Notes under the pieces: generated by a model | Told to the model about the DNA's origin: nothing | Seen by the model: only the letters and a program-made list of their open reading frames with translations | Database searches by the model: none | IMG/VR virus record: IMGVR_UViG_3300044620_000614 | Span: 1-64,000 of that record | Length of the DNA: 64,000 nt | From: a virus | Reading direction: 5' to 3' (one strand) | In this document: positions 9,600 through 15,305 of the stretch, piece by piece | Layout: every line of letters starts with the position of its first letter | Numbering within the stretch: position 1 is the first letter of the stretch | Made by a program: the position numbers and the translations under genes

Positions 9600-9607
9600 T
9601 ATTTATA
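9600..9607 (-). promoter_or_regulatory. T4-like late promoter box
   Basis: TATAAATA on the minus strand, the T4/cyanophage late -10 consensus. It lies upstream of the antisense side of the rRNA-like element and of the gene starting at 9394. Confidence 0.55.
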
Positions 9608-9616
9608 ATAGGCAAG

Positions 9617-9829
9617 TTATCTGGCTCTAACATTTATTCGTTTTGCTCTGCGAATATTCTCTTGATTTGCAGTGCTGACCATGACCAGTTCTGGAGCAGT
9701 CTTGTGTGCCCAATCCATAAAACCCATCATTGGCTTTGCTTCTGAGCAACCAACACAGGTATCTACGCCAGGAAGTGCTTCCTGACGAGCCTTGGGAATA
9801 TTCTTTTCACAATTCTTACACTTAGCCAT
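9617..9829 (-). CDS. Small zinc-finger protein, DksA/TraR-like
   Basis: 70 aa. CKNCEKNIPKARQEALPG followed by VDTCVGC gives the Cys4 zinc finger spacing of DksA/TraR C-terminal domains. The coiled-coil arm of DksA is absent, as in minimal phage members. It may touch host RNA polymerase or simply be a Zn finger; the residues alone do not decide. Confidence 0.7.
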   Translation of the reverse strand: MAKCKNCEKNIPKARQEALPGVDTCVGCSEAKPMMGFMDWAHKTAPELVMVSTANQENIRRAKRINVRAR

Positions 9830-9832
9830 TTG

Positions 9833-10027
9833 TTACCTCACAAAGAAAGAGTTCTTGACAGTCTTACGCTGAACTGCGAAAAAAGCATCACCGTGCATCT
9901 TTCGCGTCTTAAGTGTCACCTTACCGAGACCCCGTTTGGCAATTTGTGTAGTCACTTGCTTCTTGAAGGCATTACCTTCCCTCTCAGCAGCCATATCAAA
10001 CTCATCCCAATGTCTCTTGCGATTCAT
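9833..10027 (-). CDS. Small basic protein, unrecognised
   Basis: 64 aa, Lys/Arg-rich (MNRKRHWDEFDMAAEREGNA). Follows a good sigma70-type promoter at 10069-10096. Three nt separate it from the zinc-finger gene downstream, so the two form a small operon. Function unknown. Confidence 0.65.
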   Translation of the reverse strand: MNRKRHWDEFDMAAEREGNAFKKQVTTQIAKRGLGKVTLKTRKMHGDAFFAVQRKTVKNSFFVR

Positions 10028-10045
10028 AATATAACTCCAAATAAA

Positions 10046-10068
10046 AGAGGACGCACTTCTCGTCCTCT
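10046..10068 (-). terminator. Terminator hairpin overlapping a promoter start
   Basis: AGAGGACG/CGTCCTCT stem with a 7-nt loop, followed on the minus strand by TTTTATTT. It can stop transcripts from the gene at 10168-10626. Transcripts starting at the embedded promoter (10069-10096) begin inside the stem and would escape it. Confidence 0.65.
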
Positions 10069-10096
10069 AGTATAGTCTTATTTAGTTGTAAGTCAA
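10069..10096 (-). promoter_or_regulatory. Sigma70-type promoter
   Basis: TTGACT (10096-10091), 16-nt spacer, TATACT (10074-10069) on the minus strand. It drives the two small genes at 9617-10027. Confidence 0.7.
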
Positions 10097-10121
10097 GTTT
10101 TGGGTCTTAGGTCTTTATGGG

Positions 10122-10142
10122 CCTGTGTCGCACATACACAGG
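10122..10142. terminator. Hairpin after the 10168-10626 gene
   Basis: CCTGTGT/ACACAGG 7-bp stem with a 7-nt loop, just past the stop codon of the minus-strand gene. No clear T-run follows, so it may be an RNA-stability hairpin. Confidence 0.4.
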
Positions 10143-10167
10143 TATGTAGACTTCGGTATGAGTGGCC

Positions 10168-10626
10168 TTATAGAGTGAAGGAAGATGCTCCCTTTGCTCT
10201 CATAGCGGCCGCCTTGTCTCTTCTTAAACCAGCCAAAGCCTTTTCTGCTTTGTCTACGTTCTTAGAAGCCTCTATCTTGCCACATTCGACTTTAAGTTCA
10301 TCAAAGTCTTGTTGAATTAATTTTTGTTTATCTGGATTATTCTTGGCACTAGCATGTTGTCTTTGGAGTGCAGCCAATCTTTCATGACAACGAATGACTT
10401 CCTTGTCCAACATTTCTGCACCCTCTTTACGACGTTGCATTGCTTCCATACCACCGGATACAGCGGCTTTAGCCAAAGGACCACCAACAACATCTAAAGC
10501 GGCAGAACCTATTGTTTTACCAATACCACCCAATGCACCCTTTAAGAAAGAGCCAATTTGCTCTTCAACGGGTTCTTGGCATCCGCAATCTTCTTGTGAA
10601 TTTAAATATTGTGAGAAGTTCTTCAT
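10168..10626 (-). CDS. Virion-type protein with capsid-targeting-like N-terminus
   Basis: 152 aa from ATG 10626; longer readings run into the Pro-tRNA. It opens MKNFSQYLNSQEDCGCQ, resembling the short amphipathic, Glu-ended targeting peptides of T4 internal head proteins. It then has a Gly/Ala-rich membrane-active-looking stretch and a coiled coil to the end. A TATAAATA box at 10635-10642 sits 8 nt before the ATG. Likely a late, head-associated protein (inference). Confidence 0.7.
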   Translation of the reverse strand: MKNFSQYLNSQEDCGCQEPVEEQIGSFLKGALGGIGKTIGSAALDVVGGPLAKAAVSGGMEAMQRRKEGAEMLDKEVIRCHERLAALQRQHASAKNNPDKQKLIQQDFDELKVECGKIEASKNVDKAEKALAGLRRDKAAAMRAKGASSFTL

Positions 10627-10634
10627 AGTGCCAG

Positions 10635-10642
10635 TATTTATA
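10635..10642 (-). promoter_or_regulatory. T4-like late promoter box
   Basis: TATAAATA on the minus strand, directly before the ATG of the 10168-10626 gene and just after the Pro-tRNA. Confidence 0.6.
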
Positions 10643-10646
10643 ATAG

Positions 10647-10720
10647 TCGGAGAAACAGGATTTGAACCTGCGACCTCCTGGTCCCAAACCAGGCGCACTA
10701 CCAAACTGTGCTACTCTCCG
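10647..10720 (-). tRNA. tRNA-Pro(TGG)
   Basis: Full cloverleaf: acceptor CGGAGAG/TTCTCCG, anticodon stem CCTGG/CCAGG with loop TTTGGGA, T-arm GCAGG TTCAAAT CCTGT. The 3' CCA is not encoded. First of a five-member tRNA run. Confidence 0.95.
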
Positions 10721-10722
10721 AA

Positions 10723-10812
10723 CGGATAGAGAGGGATTCGAACCCCCGGTAAGTATCTAGTACCTACGGCGGTTTAGTAAACCGCAGCCTTAAACCACTC
10801 GGCCATCTATCC
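10723..10812 (-). tRNA. tRNA-Ser, anticodon read as ACT
   Basis: Class II tRNA: acceptor GGATAGA/TCTATCC, discriminator G (typical of Ser), anticodon stem GCGGT/ACCGC with loop TTACTAA, and a 6-bp variable arm. A34 is unusual, as GCT is the normal bacterial anticodon for AGY codons. Sequence of the loop is clear; decoding is inferred. Confidence 0.85.
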
Positions 10813-10815
10813 AAA

Positions 10816-10904
10816 AGCGTAGTGGAGGACTTGCACCTCTGTTGCTCTGTATCAAATCACCCCTTGCAAGTAGGCGATTCTAGTCAGCGTTAACTGAACT
10901 ACGC
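10816..10904 (-). tRNA. Atypical class II-sized tRNA, identity unclear
   Basis: A perfect 7-bp acceptor stem (GCGTAGT/ACTACGC) and a T-arm-like GAGG TGCAAGT CCTC enclose 55 nt. The D-arm is poor (TCAG/CTGA). The central 7-bp stem AATCGCC/GGTGATT has an 11-nt loop, TACTTGCAAGG. If the loop folds to CTTGCAA the anticodon would be TGC (Ala). It may be a degenerate tRNA or a tRNA-like RNA. Confidence 0.5.
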
Positions 10905-10908
10905 AGAA

Positions 10909-10990
10909 TGCGAGCGGAGGGACTCGAACCCCCGAAGTCGAATGACAACAGATTTACAGTCTGTCCTCGTTGCCGCTTGAGTACACTCGC
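10909..10990 (-). tRNA. tRNA-Tyr(GTA)
   Basis: Acceptor GCGAGTG/CGCTCGC, anticodon stem ACAGA/TCTGT with loop CTGTAAA, long variable arm, T-arm GGGGG TTCGAGT CCCTC. Discriminator A, as expected. Confidence 0.95.
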
Positions 10991-10994
10991 AAAA

Positions 10995-11067
10995 TACCCA
11001 AGGTCGGGATCGAACCGACGACTTCTTCCGTGTAAAGGAAGCACTCTAGCCGCTGAGTTACTCGGGT
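10995..11067 (-). tRNA. tRNA-Val(TAC)
   Basis: Acceptor ACCCGAG/CTTGGGT, anticodon stem CTTCC/GGAAG with loop TTTACAC, T-arm GTCGG TTCGATC CCGAC. Its 5' end abuts the stop codon of the membrane-protein gene upstream. Confidence 0.95.
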
Positions 11068-11397
11068 TTAAATCTTGGCAATAATGATTCCAAGTACGGA
11101 AATCACACAACCAATAATTGTCTTAGTATCTATTTTAAAATCAAAGAGAAAAAGCGGAAATGCTAGGACCATAATTGTCACACCAACATCCCAAATACAA
11201 TTAATAATCATGATTGTATTTGGATCTTTATAGTGACGAACCAAACAAGTCCAAGCAGTCACACTCAATATTGCTGCAATTGCTGCCAAGGTATATGCAA
11301 AGAATGCATTCTTTTGACATTTATCTGAATACGCAACAATCGCATACAAATAACTGGAAACGGTAATAGCAATAAATCCAATAATATAAGGCATCAT
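11068..11397 (-). CDS. Small multispanning membrane protein, SMR/DMT-like
   Basis: 109 aa from ATG 11397. Four hydrophobic helices (PYIIGFIAITVSSYLYAIV, AYTLAAIAAILSVTAW, IINCIWDVGVTIMVLAFPLF, IIGCVISVLGIIIA) match the size and layout of small multidrug-resistance-type transporters. The Glu essential in EmrE is not evident, so transport is only a guess. The ATG lies 3 nt after the Asn-tRNA 3' end with no room for a ribosome site, and the stop abuts Val-tRNA. Confidence 0.75.
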   Translation of the reverse strand: MMPYIIGFIAITVSSYLYAIVAYSDKCQKNAFFAYTLAAIAAILSVTAWTCLVRHYKDPNTIMIINCIWDVGVTIMVLAFPLFLFDFKIDTKTIIGCVISVLGIIIAKI

Positions 11398-11400
11398 AAA

Positions 11401-11473
11401 CTCCCCGAACTGGACTCGAACCAGTGACATGCGAGTTAACAGCTCGCCGCTCTACCAACTGAGCTATCAGGGA
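11401..11473 (-). tRNA. tRNA-Asn(GTT)
   Basis: Acceptor TCCCTGA/TTCGGGGA pairing with one wobble, anticodon stem GCGAG/CTCGC with loop CTGTTAA, T-arm ACTGG TTCGAGT CCAGT, discriminator G. Its 5' end overlaps the last 7 nt of the CDS at 11467-11847. Confidence 0.95.
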
Positions 11474-11847
11474 ATGTTTCTCAAAATTCCGTCCAAACTT
11501 CTCATCAGTACCGGATCATTCCAACAACCGGCAACTTTAAGAATTTTGTAACCAAAATTCTGAAGCAAAGTATGTATGTTGTTTCCACCAACAGGATTCA
11601 TGGTATGAACAACGACCATACCACACTTAATATTATGCTCTACCATGTATTTTGCAACATCATAACCGGTCTTAATTTCATCACCAAGATCGTGATCTAA
11701 AAACACAATATCGTATTGGCGATAACCAAAACCATTAGTTGCAGCATTATAGTTGATAGCCCAAGCCGCACACCAATTCATTTCTGTTGCTTGCTTGGAA
11801 TATTCACTCCAACGCTCAGTACTATCATCTACAAACAAAGTATTCAT
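11467..11847 (-). CDS. Receiver-like protein, cyclic-phosphate-processing (cREC) type
   Basis: 126 aa. NTLFVDDSTERW, then DIVFLDHDLGDE, then TGYDVAKYM and VVHTMNPVGGNNIHTLL. This H-D-L-G plus HxxNPxG pattern fits the receiver-derived family proposed to process cyclic phosphates, rather than a classical phospho-receiver. It lies among tRNA genes, and its end overlaps Asn-tRNA. A role in RNA-end repair is inference. Confidence 0.6.
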   Translation of the reverse strand: MNTLFVDDSTERWSEYSKQATEMNWCAAWAINYNAATNGFGYRQYDIVFLDHDLGDEIKTGYDVAKYMVEHNIKCGMVVVHTMNPVGGNNIHTLLQNFGYKILKVAGCWNDPVLMRSLDGILRNIP

Positions 11848-12215
11848 TTTTCTTCTGTCTTTTCTTGTTTCGTTCTGGCTTCTAATGAGTCATAATAGTC
11901 CATGCGCTCAATGGCATCTTGAAGCCCATAATACTTTGCCATAATCTTTTCTTCTACAAATTCAATACGAATTTGCAAATCTTTGCGCTTTGGGTTATCA
12001 TAATAATTCTTGGTTTCACCCTTATGTTGTTCAATAAGACAACCTTGGGCTTCTCTCAAGTAACCGTGTTCTTCTAGAAGAACAGCAATTGGTGCGTACT
12101 TCAAACGGAATGTAAACTTATCAAAAGTTTCATCTAAAACCCAATTGATGGCACCTTTTGGTGACCATAATTTTGTAATTTTATCAATAGACTTTTTAAC
12201 TCTCTTCTTTGCCAT
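11844..12215 (-). CDS. Unrecognised basic protein
   Basis: 123 aa from ATG 12215, preceded by AGGAGCATAAAG. Starts MAKKRVKKSIDKITK; mixed helix/beta composition; acidic end EARTKQEKTEEK. The 4-nt overlap with the cREC gene implies coupling. Function unknown. Confidence 0.65.
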   Translation of the reverse strand: MAKKRVKKSIDKITKLWSPKGAINWVLDETFDKFTFRLKYAPIAVLLEEHGYLREAQGCLIEQHKGETKNYYDNPKRKDLQIRIEFVEEKIMAKYYGLQDAIERMDYYDSLEARTKQEKTEEK

Positions 12216-12417
12216 CTTTATGCTCCTGATGAAACACAATAAAATGTTCCGGTACATCTTCTGGATTGTTCTCTGCTCTTATCTTTGCTCGGTTATATTC
12301 AACATCAGTTAAAAGTAATGATGTTACTTCTCCGTTGGCATCAACATGTGCAACAAAATAATACTCTTCGTTTGCAGTTGGCTTCTTGTTTTTGTTTTTA
12401 ATTTTTCCCTTGGCCAT
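12196..12417 (-). CDS. Small unrecognised protein
   Basis: 73 aa, MAKGKIKNKNKKPTANEEYY then EVTSLLLTDVEYNRAKIRAEN. Very basic N-terminus, acidic end. Overlaps the next gene by 20 nt and the previous one by 1 nt, so it belongs to the same mRNA. Function unknown. Confidence 0.6.
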   Translation of the reverse strand: MAKGKIKNKNKKPTANEEYYFVAHVDANGEVTSLLLTDVEYNRAKIRAENNPEDVPEHFIVFHQEHKDGKEES

Positions 12418-12605
12418 TAACCGCTCTCCTCGTCGAATCTACGACGAATATCCTGTTTGTGATAAAATCCCATCAACTCATCACGAACATCATTTAGTAA
12501 ATCGACAATACTATCAGTAGTATATTCGTGCATTAAAGCACGAGGCGTAGACAATTCTAGTAGCGCCTTGTTGATTCGTTCGATTGTGTAATACTTTGGA
12601 TTCAT
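12417..12605 (-). CDS. Small unrecognised protein, leaderless after tRNA
   Basis: 62 aa from ATG 12605 (MNPKYYTIERINKALLELST); predicted mostly helical. The ATG is 3 nt past the discriminator of Leu-tRNA(TAA), so tRNA 3' processing would leave a leaderless mRNA. Upstream reading would run through the tRNA. Confidence 0.6.
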   Translation of the reverse strand: MNPKYYTIERINKALLELSTPRALMHEYTTDSIVDLLNDVRDELMGFYHKQDIRRRFDEESG

Positions 12606-12608
12606 AAG

Positions 12609-12682
12609 TAGCACGGGTGGGACTCGAACCCACACTACACAGATTTTAAGTCTATTGACTCTGCCGATTGGTCTACCGTGCC
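12609..12682 (-). tRNA. tRNA-Leu(TAA)
   Basis: Acceptor GGCACGG/CCGTGCT, anticodon stem ATAGA/TCTGT with loop CTTAAAA, T-arm GTGGG TTCGAGT CCCAC, discriminator A. The variable arm is short for Leu. Confidence 0.85.
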
Positions 12683-12686
12683 GTAG

Positions 12687-12769
12687 TACCCGCAGTAGGA
12701 CTTGAACCTACACGCTTCTTAGGGCAGCGGATTTTGAATCCGCTGTGTCTGCCATTCCACCATGCGGGC
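12687..12769 (-). tRNA. tRNA-Leu(CAA)
   Basis: Acceptor GCCCGCA/TGCGGGT, anticodon stem GCGGA/TCCGC with loop TTCAAAA, class II variable arm, T-arm GTAGG TTCAAGT CCTAC, discriminator A. Confidence 0.95.
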
Positions 12770-12778
12770 GTGAACTGT

Positions 12779-12807
12779 ATTATATCATGCCTCTGTCTTC
12801 AATGCAA
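12779..12807 (-). promoter_or_regulatory. Extended -10 promoter for the tRNA run
   Basis: Minus strand: TTGCAT, 17-nt spacer ending TGA, then a perfect TATAAT (12784-12779). It lies between the tmRNA and Leu-tRNA(CAA), so it can transcribe the tRNAs and genes towards 10 kb. Confidence 0.65.
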
Positions 12808-12809
12808 GT

Positions 12810-12837
12810 GGTTGTTGAGGATTTCTCCCCAACAACC
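12810..12837 (-). terminator. Hairpin at the 3' end of the tmRNA coding piece
   Basis: GGTTGTTG/CAACAACC 8-bp stem with a 12-nt loop. It follows the second pseudoknot region. It may be the last tmRNA helix or a processing/termination signal. Confidence 0.5.
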
Positions 12838-12876
12838 GTGATCCGTTCAGTCGCGGGTGGATCAGACCCCACTGCT

Positions 12877-12930
12877 TCAAGCAGCCATTGCCATTGGTGC
12901 GGCAATCAATTTTTGCAACTGTTTATTTAC
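12877..12930 (-). other. tmRNA proteolysis-tag reading frame
   Basis: Resume codon GTA at 12930 by alignment with the E. coli GTCGCA-AAC context. The frame reads VNKQLQKLIAAPMAMAA then TGA at 12877. The hydrophobic -MAMAA end fits recognition by ClpXP-type proteases, as with known -LAA/-VAA tags. The resume codon is inferred. Confidence 0.8.
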
Positions 12931-13168
12931 GACACTTGTTACCCGTGTCGGGTATCTCCTTCTTCATTACTCTGCGTCAATCGAAGCCAGTTCAGCCCCT
13001 TAAATACCTGAAGCCCGGGCTTCAGGAATTGCCCCCTGCAAAGAGGACTTTACTCGCCATCTCTAATAGACTTGCAGAATCTATTTCGGTTAGGCTAATG
13101 GAGCCGAGGGGAATCGAACCCCTGTGTTGTTCGCATTTCAATCCAATATCAACAATACCAAAGATTAT

Positions 13169-13441
13169 TTAGTCCATTTCCTTTTGATCGCTTATAAAGT
13201 CGTCATATAGACCAAGTTCTTCATCTAATTGTGCCAGTCTATCAAGTGCGTCGCGGCGAGGAGTATTTAGAATATGCACTGCTTCTTTTACAATAGAAGC
13301 CAATCCATGCACATCGCCCTTTTTTAGCGTTTCGCTGTAGTATCCATCATAGTCTACGAGGATAGCCCATGCGCGGAACATAGTTTCTCTAAGTTCCTTA
13401 TTTTCTTTTTCAAGTTGCTTAATCTTTTCTTCGTTACTCAT
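13169..13441 (-). CDS. Small coiled-coil protein
   Basis: 90 aa from ATG 13441, preceded by GGGTAAGG. MSNEEKIKQLEKENKELRET is a heptad coiled coil; the rest is helical with an acidic end. Overlaps the stop of the previous gene. It ends 19 nt before the tmRNA acceptor piece. Function unknown. Confidence 0.65.
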   Translation of the reverse strand: MSNEEKIKQLEKENKELRETMFRAWAILVDYDGYYSETLKKGDVHGLASIVKEAVHILNTPRRDALDRLAQLDEELGLYDDFISDQKEMD

Positions 13442-13673
13442 CCTTACCCTTTCCCCAACCATTTTGAAACTTTTGCATCGCTTCGCGTTTAATTTGAGAA
13501 ATTTCTTTTTCTAAATTTAAAACTCGTTCACGTAACTTATCGTTTTCAATTTCCAACATTTGATTACGCAAACGCAATGCTTGATTATTCATCAAGACAT
13601 CTTCAAACTCCCAAGAACGCTCAGGAGTTCTATCAGTCTGCTCCTTCAGAAAATCCTTGTGATCCATACTCAT
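13434..13673 (-). CDS. Small coiled-coil protein
   Basis: 79 aa from ATG 13673 (AAGGAACGAAAC upstream). Residues 25-65 form a Leu/Glu/Lys-rich coiled coil (LRLRNQMLEIENDKLRERV). Its first 41 nt overlap another small frame, 13633-13809. Unknown function. Confidence 0.6.
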   Translation of the reverse strand: MSMDHKDFLKEQTDRTPERSWEFEDVLMNNQALRLRNQMLEIENDKLRERVLNLEKEISQIKREAMQKFQNGWGKGKDE

Positions 13674-13809
13674 GTTTCGTTCCTTTTGGTTCTCTAAGTA
13701 ATCGAATTTCATACATGGCATCTTTGCAAACATCTCTAACTTCAGGTTGCGCCCACTGCCATTTGTTTGCTAATTCTTGCAATCTATCTAGTATGTCTGT
13801 ATTATTCAT
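13633..13809 (-). CDS. Small protein overlapping both neighbours
   Basis: 58 aa: ATG at 13809 inside the last codons of the gene upstream (ATGAATAA), stop at 13633. Starts MNNTDILDRLQELANKWQWA and has the same codon bias as its neighbours. It fills what would otherwise be a gap in an otherwise continuous operon, with AAGG 8 nt before the ATG. Confidence 0.6.
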   Translation of the reverse strand: MNNTDILDRLQELANKWQWAQPEVRDVCKDAMYEIRLLREPKGTKHEYGSQGFSEGAD

Positions 13810-14074
13810 ATCTAACCTTAATCTTTGCGTAACCTTTTTCCGAATCTAGTATTTCAATAGAACGGACTTTAGCATCCATATCTATCTCAATCATTGGATC
13901 ACCGACCATTAAAAATGGACCACCTTCAAAGTCAAACATTTCGGTGGTATTATCTTTGTCAACCGTAGAACAACGATAGTACAGAGTTTCCCCTTCAATA
14001 ATTAGGGAACCATCTGCATCTTCTGTAATTAAACGATTAACTCCGTATCTTGATTTTATCAGTTTTACCATCAT
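13802..14074 (-). CDS. Small beta-rich protein, leaderless after tRNA
   Basis: 90 aa, MMVKLIKSRYGVNRLITEDA; alternating beta pattern (YYRCSTVDKDNTTEMFDFEG). The ATGATG start lies 4 nt after the Gly-tRNA discriminator and has no ribosome site. Function unknown. Confidence 0.6.
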   Translation of the reverse strand: MMVKLIKSRYGVNRLITEDADGSLIIEGETLYYRCSTVDKDNTTEMFDFEGGPFLMVGDPMIEIDMDAKVRSIEILDSEKGYAKIKVRYE

Positions 14075-14303
14075 ATAGTGCGGTAGGAGAGAATCGAACT
14101 CTCATGTCGGGTTTGGAAAACCCGCGTAATGAGCCATTATACGACGACCGCTTGTTTTCGCGCTCTTTTGCCATAAAGAGCCCTTGACTGATGCCACTAT
14201 GGTTTCCATCTTGATAACCATTGTGATAAGCAGTTCTATAGTACCAAATTTGAAAGGCAATGATAGCGCACAGACCTGATATCGAAAGTAGTATTGTTTC
14301 CAT
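14037..14303 (-). CDS. Short membrane protein reading through a tRNA gene (doubtful)
   Basis: 88 aa. The first ~24 residues (METILLSISGLCAIIAFQIW) are a clear membrane helix, followed by YYRTAYHNGYQDGNHSG. Codons 51-75 lie inside the Gly-tRNA gene, and the last ones overlap the next CDS. Either the tRNA was inserted into the gene, or the true protein is shorter and broken. Low confidence. Confidence 0.35.
   Translation of the reverse strand: METILLSISGLCAIIAFQIWYYRTAYHNGYQDGNHSGISQGLFMAKERENKRSSYNGSLRGFSKPDMRVRFSPTALYDGKTDKIKIRS
14079..14151 (-). tRNA. tRNA-Gly(TCC)
   Basis: Acceptor GCGGTCG/CTACCGC (one mismatch), anticodon stem CGGGT/ACCCG with loop TTTCCAA, T-arm GAGAG TTCGATT CTCTC, discriminator A. 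Confidence 0.92.
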
Positions 14304-14350
14304 GCAAGTATGTTTGCCTTACCATATTTTGAACCGAATCTTAACTTTAG

Positions 14351-14424
14351 TACACCTACGGGGACTCGAACCCCGAGTCACCGCCTTGAAAGGGCGGGGA
14401 TTTAGCCGGTTAATCTATAGGTGC
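14351..14424 (-). tRNA. tRNA-Glu(TTC)
   Basis: Acceptor GCACCTA/TAGGTGT, anticodon stem CCGCC/GGCGG with loop CTTTCAA, T-arm CGGGG TTCGAGT CCCCG, discriminator A. Confidence 0.93.
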
Positions 14425-14478
14425 AGAAAGCCCCAATCACAAATCATAATATACGCCGGGGCCCAGCGAATGTATATA

Positions 14479-15024
14479 TCAACCTATTTGCACTCCGTTG
14501 CAAACCTTAGAGCAGTAATCATACATTGCGATACCGCTGGCTGTTCCAACATTTAGACTTCTCACTGATCCATACTGCCTAATATACACCAACTCATCAC
14601 ACAAGTCAAGCAGTTTCTTCGGGATTCCAATCTGCTCCTGTCCAAAAATCATGAGGACAGGCTTACTGCATGGCCAACTAAACTCATCAATTGGCTTAGC
14701 ATCTCCAACATTGTCAACACCAACAACATACATGCCACGCATTGCCTTTAGAAGTTCTGCTTCTTGATCTTCCTTAAAATGGCGGAAGTGGGTATAGTTG
14801 TGTGTACCGACAGTTCCACGACGATCATATTGCTTATTTCCATAAATCCAAACGGAGTTGGCTAGAAATGCATTAGCATTACGAATCACCGTAGCAATGT
14901 TGAAATCATTTCCAAGATTACTGCAAAGAACAGTAAAGTTGTTGCGCTTGGTGTCAAGATCTGCAACAATATCATCGTGCTTCCAATAATGATAGTGGTC
15001 GATGATGTTACGAGTTTCGCTCAC
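14479..15024 (-). CDS. SpoU/TrmH-family RNA ribose methyltransferase
   Basis: 181 aa from GTG 15024, chosen because AAGGAGG precedes it and it forms a GTGA overlap with the upstream stop. It has all three SPOUT motifs: NIATVIRNANAF, VLMIFGQEQIGIP, and YGSVRSLNVGTASGIAMYDY, which form the knotted SAM site. Single-domain, like TrmH, which methylates tRNA position 18. Lying among tRNA genes it may modify phage or host tRNA, but a 23S rRNA target is also possible. Confidence 0.85.
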   Translation of the reverse strand: MSETRNIIDHYHYWKHDDIVADLDTKRNNFTVLCSNLGNDFNIATVIRNANAFLANSVWIYGNKQYDRRGTVGTHNYTHFRHFKEDQEAELLKAMRGMYVVGVDNVGDAKPIDEFSWPCSKPVLMIFGQEQIGIPKKLLDLCDELVYIRQYGSVRSLNVGTASGIAMYDYCSKVCNGVQIG

Positions 15025-15254
15025 TTGTCGTCCTCCTTTCGTGGCACAGGGACAATCGTCACCAGATCGTCGGGAGGTGCAGGAAGGTCGCGCACACCGC
15101 GTAGCACCTCTTGACCGAGCAACAGCAAGCGACATTCCCGCCTCGCCTCGTCGCGCTCTTTGATTAGCCGCTCAATCACTTCTGCGATCTCATCGGCACA
15201 GTTGATGCTGTGAGACAGTCTCTTGATCCTTGCGATGGCATCGTGTTCGTTCAC
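15021..15254 (-). CDS. Small helical protein
   Basis: 77 aa from GTG 15254 (AAGGAGG 7 nt upstream); begins VNEHDAIARIKRLSHSINCA, mostly helix, Pro-rich end. Directly behind a consensus promoter (15277-15305) and coupled to the SpoU gene. Noticeably richer in GC than its surroundings. Function unknown. Confidence 0.65.
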   Translation of the reverse strand: MNEHDAIARIKRLSHSINCADEIAEVIERLIKERDEARRECRLLLLGQEVLRGVRDLPAPPDDLVTIVPVPRKEDDK

Positions 15255-15276
15255 TTGGTTTCCTCCTTGTCGGTAG

Positions 15277-15305
15277 AGTATAGCAGGTAAATAGTGTGGT
15301 GTCAA
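15277..15305 (-). promoter_or_regulatory. Consensus sigma70 promoter
   Basis: TTGACA (15305-15300), 17-nt spacer, TATACT (15282-15277) on the minus strand. The -35 overlaps the stop codon of the 33-aa gene. It drives the 15254 gene and the SpoU methylase. Confidence 0.85.

Larger units (their letters stand above)
12810..13150 (-). ncRNA. ssrA: Circularly permuted two-piece tmRNA
   Basis: The order on the minus strand is permuted. The acceptor piece comes first (about 13150 to 13099), with T-arm AGGGG TTCGATT CCCCT and 3' strand CGGCTCC plus A73. About 99 nt of spacer follows, including a perfect 20-nt palindrome (13007-13026). The coding piece begins GGGGCTG at 12999. GGGGCTG pairs with CGGCTCC, including G3-U70, the alanine identity pair. 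The coding piece has CTGGCTTCGA (D-loop region), a pseudoknot just before the tag, the tag frame, a CTGCTT/AAGCAG helix holding the stop, and a second pseudoknot (GTGG/CCAC with TGATCC/GGATCA). Helix 2 can form from CGCA..AAT and ATT..TGCG across the two pieces. The outer ends are approximate. Confidence 0.9.

Noticed and set aside
13099-13150. A tRNA ending in the T-arm at 13107-13123.
   Set aside because: No matching 5' acceptor strand upstream; it pairs instead with GGGGCTG at 12999, as a permuted tmRNA acceptor piece.
14479-15135. A 218-aa version of the SpoU methylase starting at 15135.
   Set aside because: The extra 37 residues are Arg/Ser/Cys-rich and overlap the neighbour; GTG 15024 has AAGGAGG and the GTGA coupling seen in adjacent genes.
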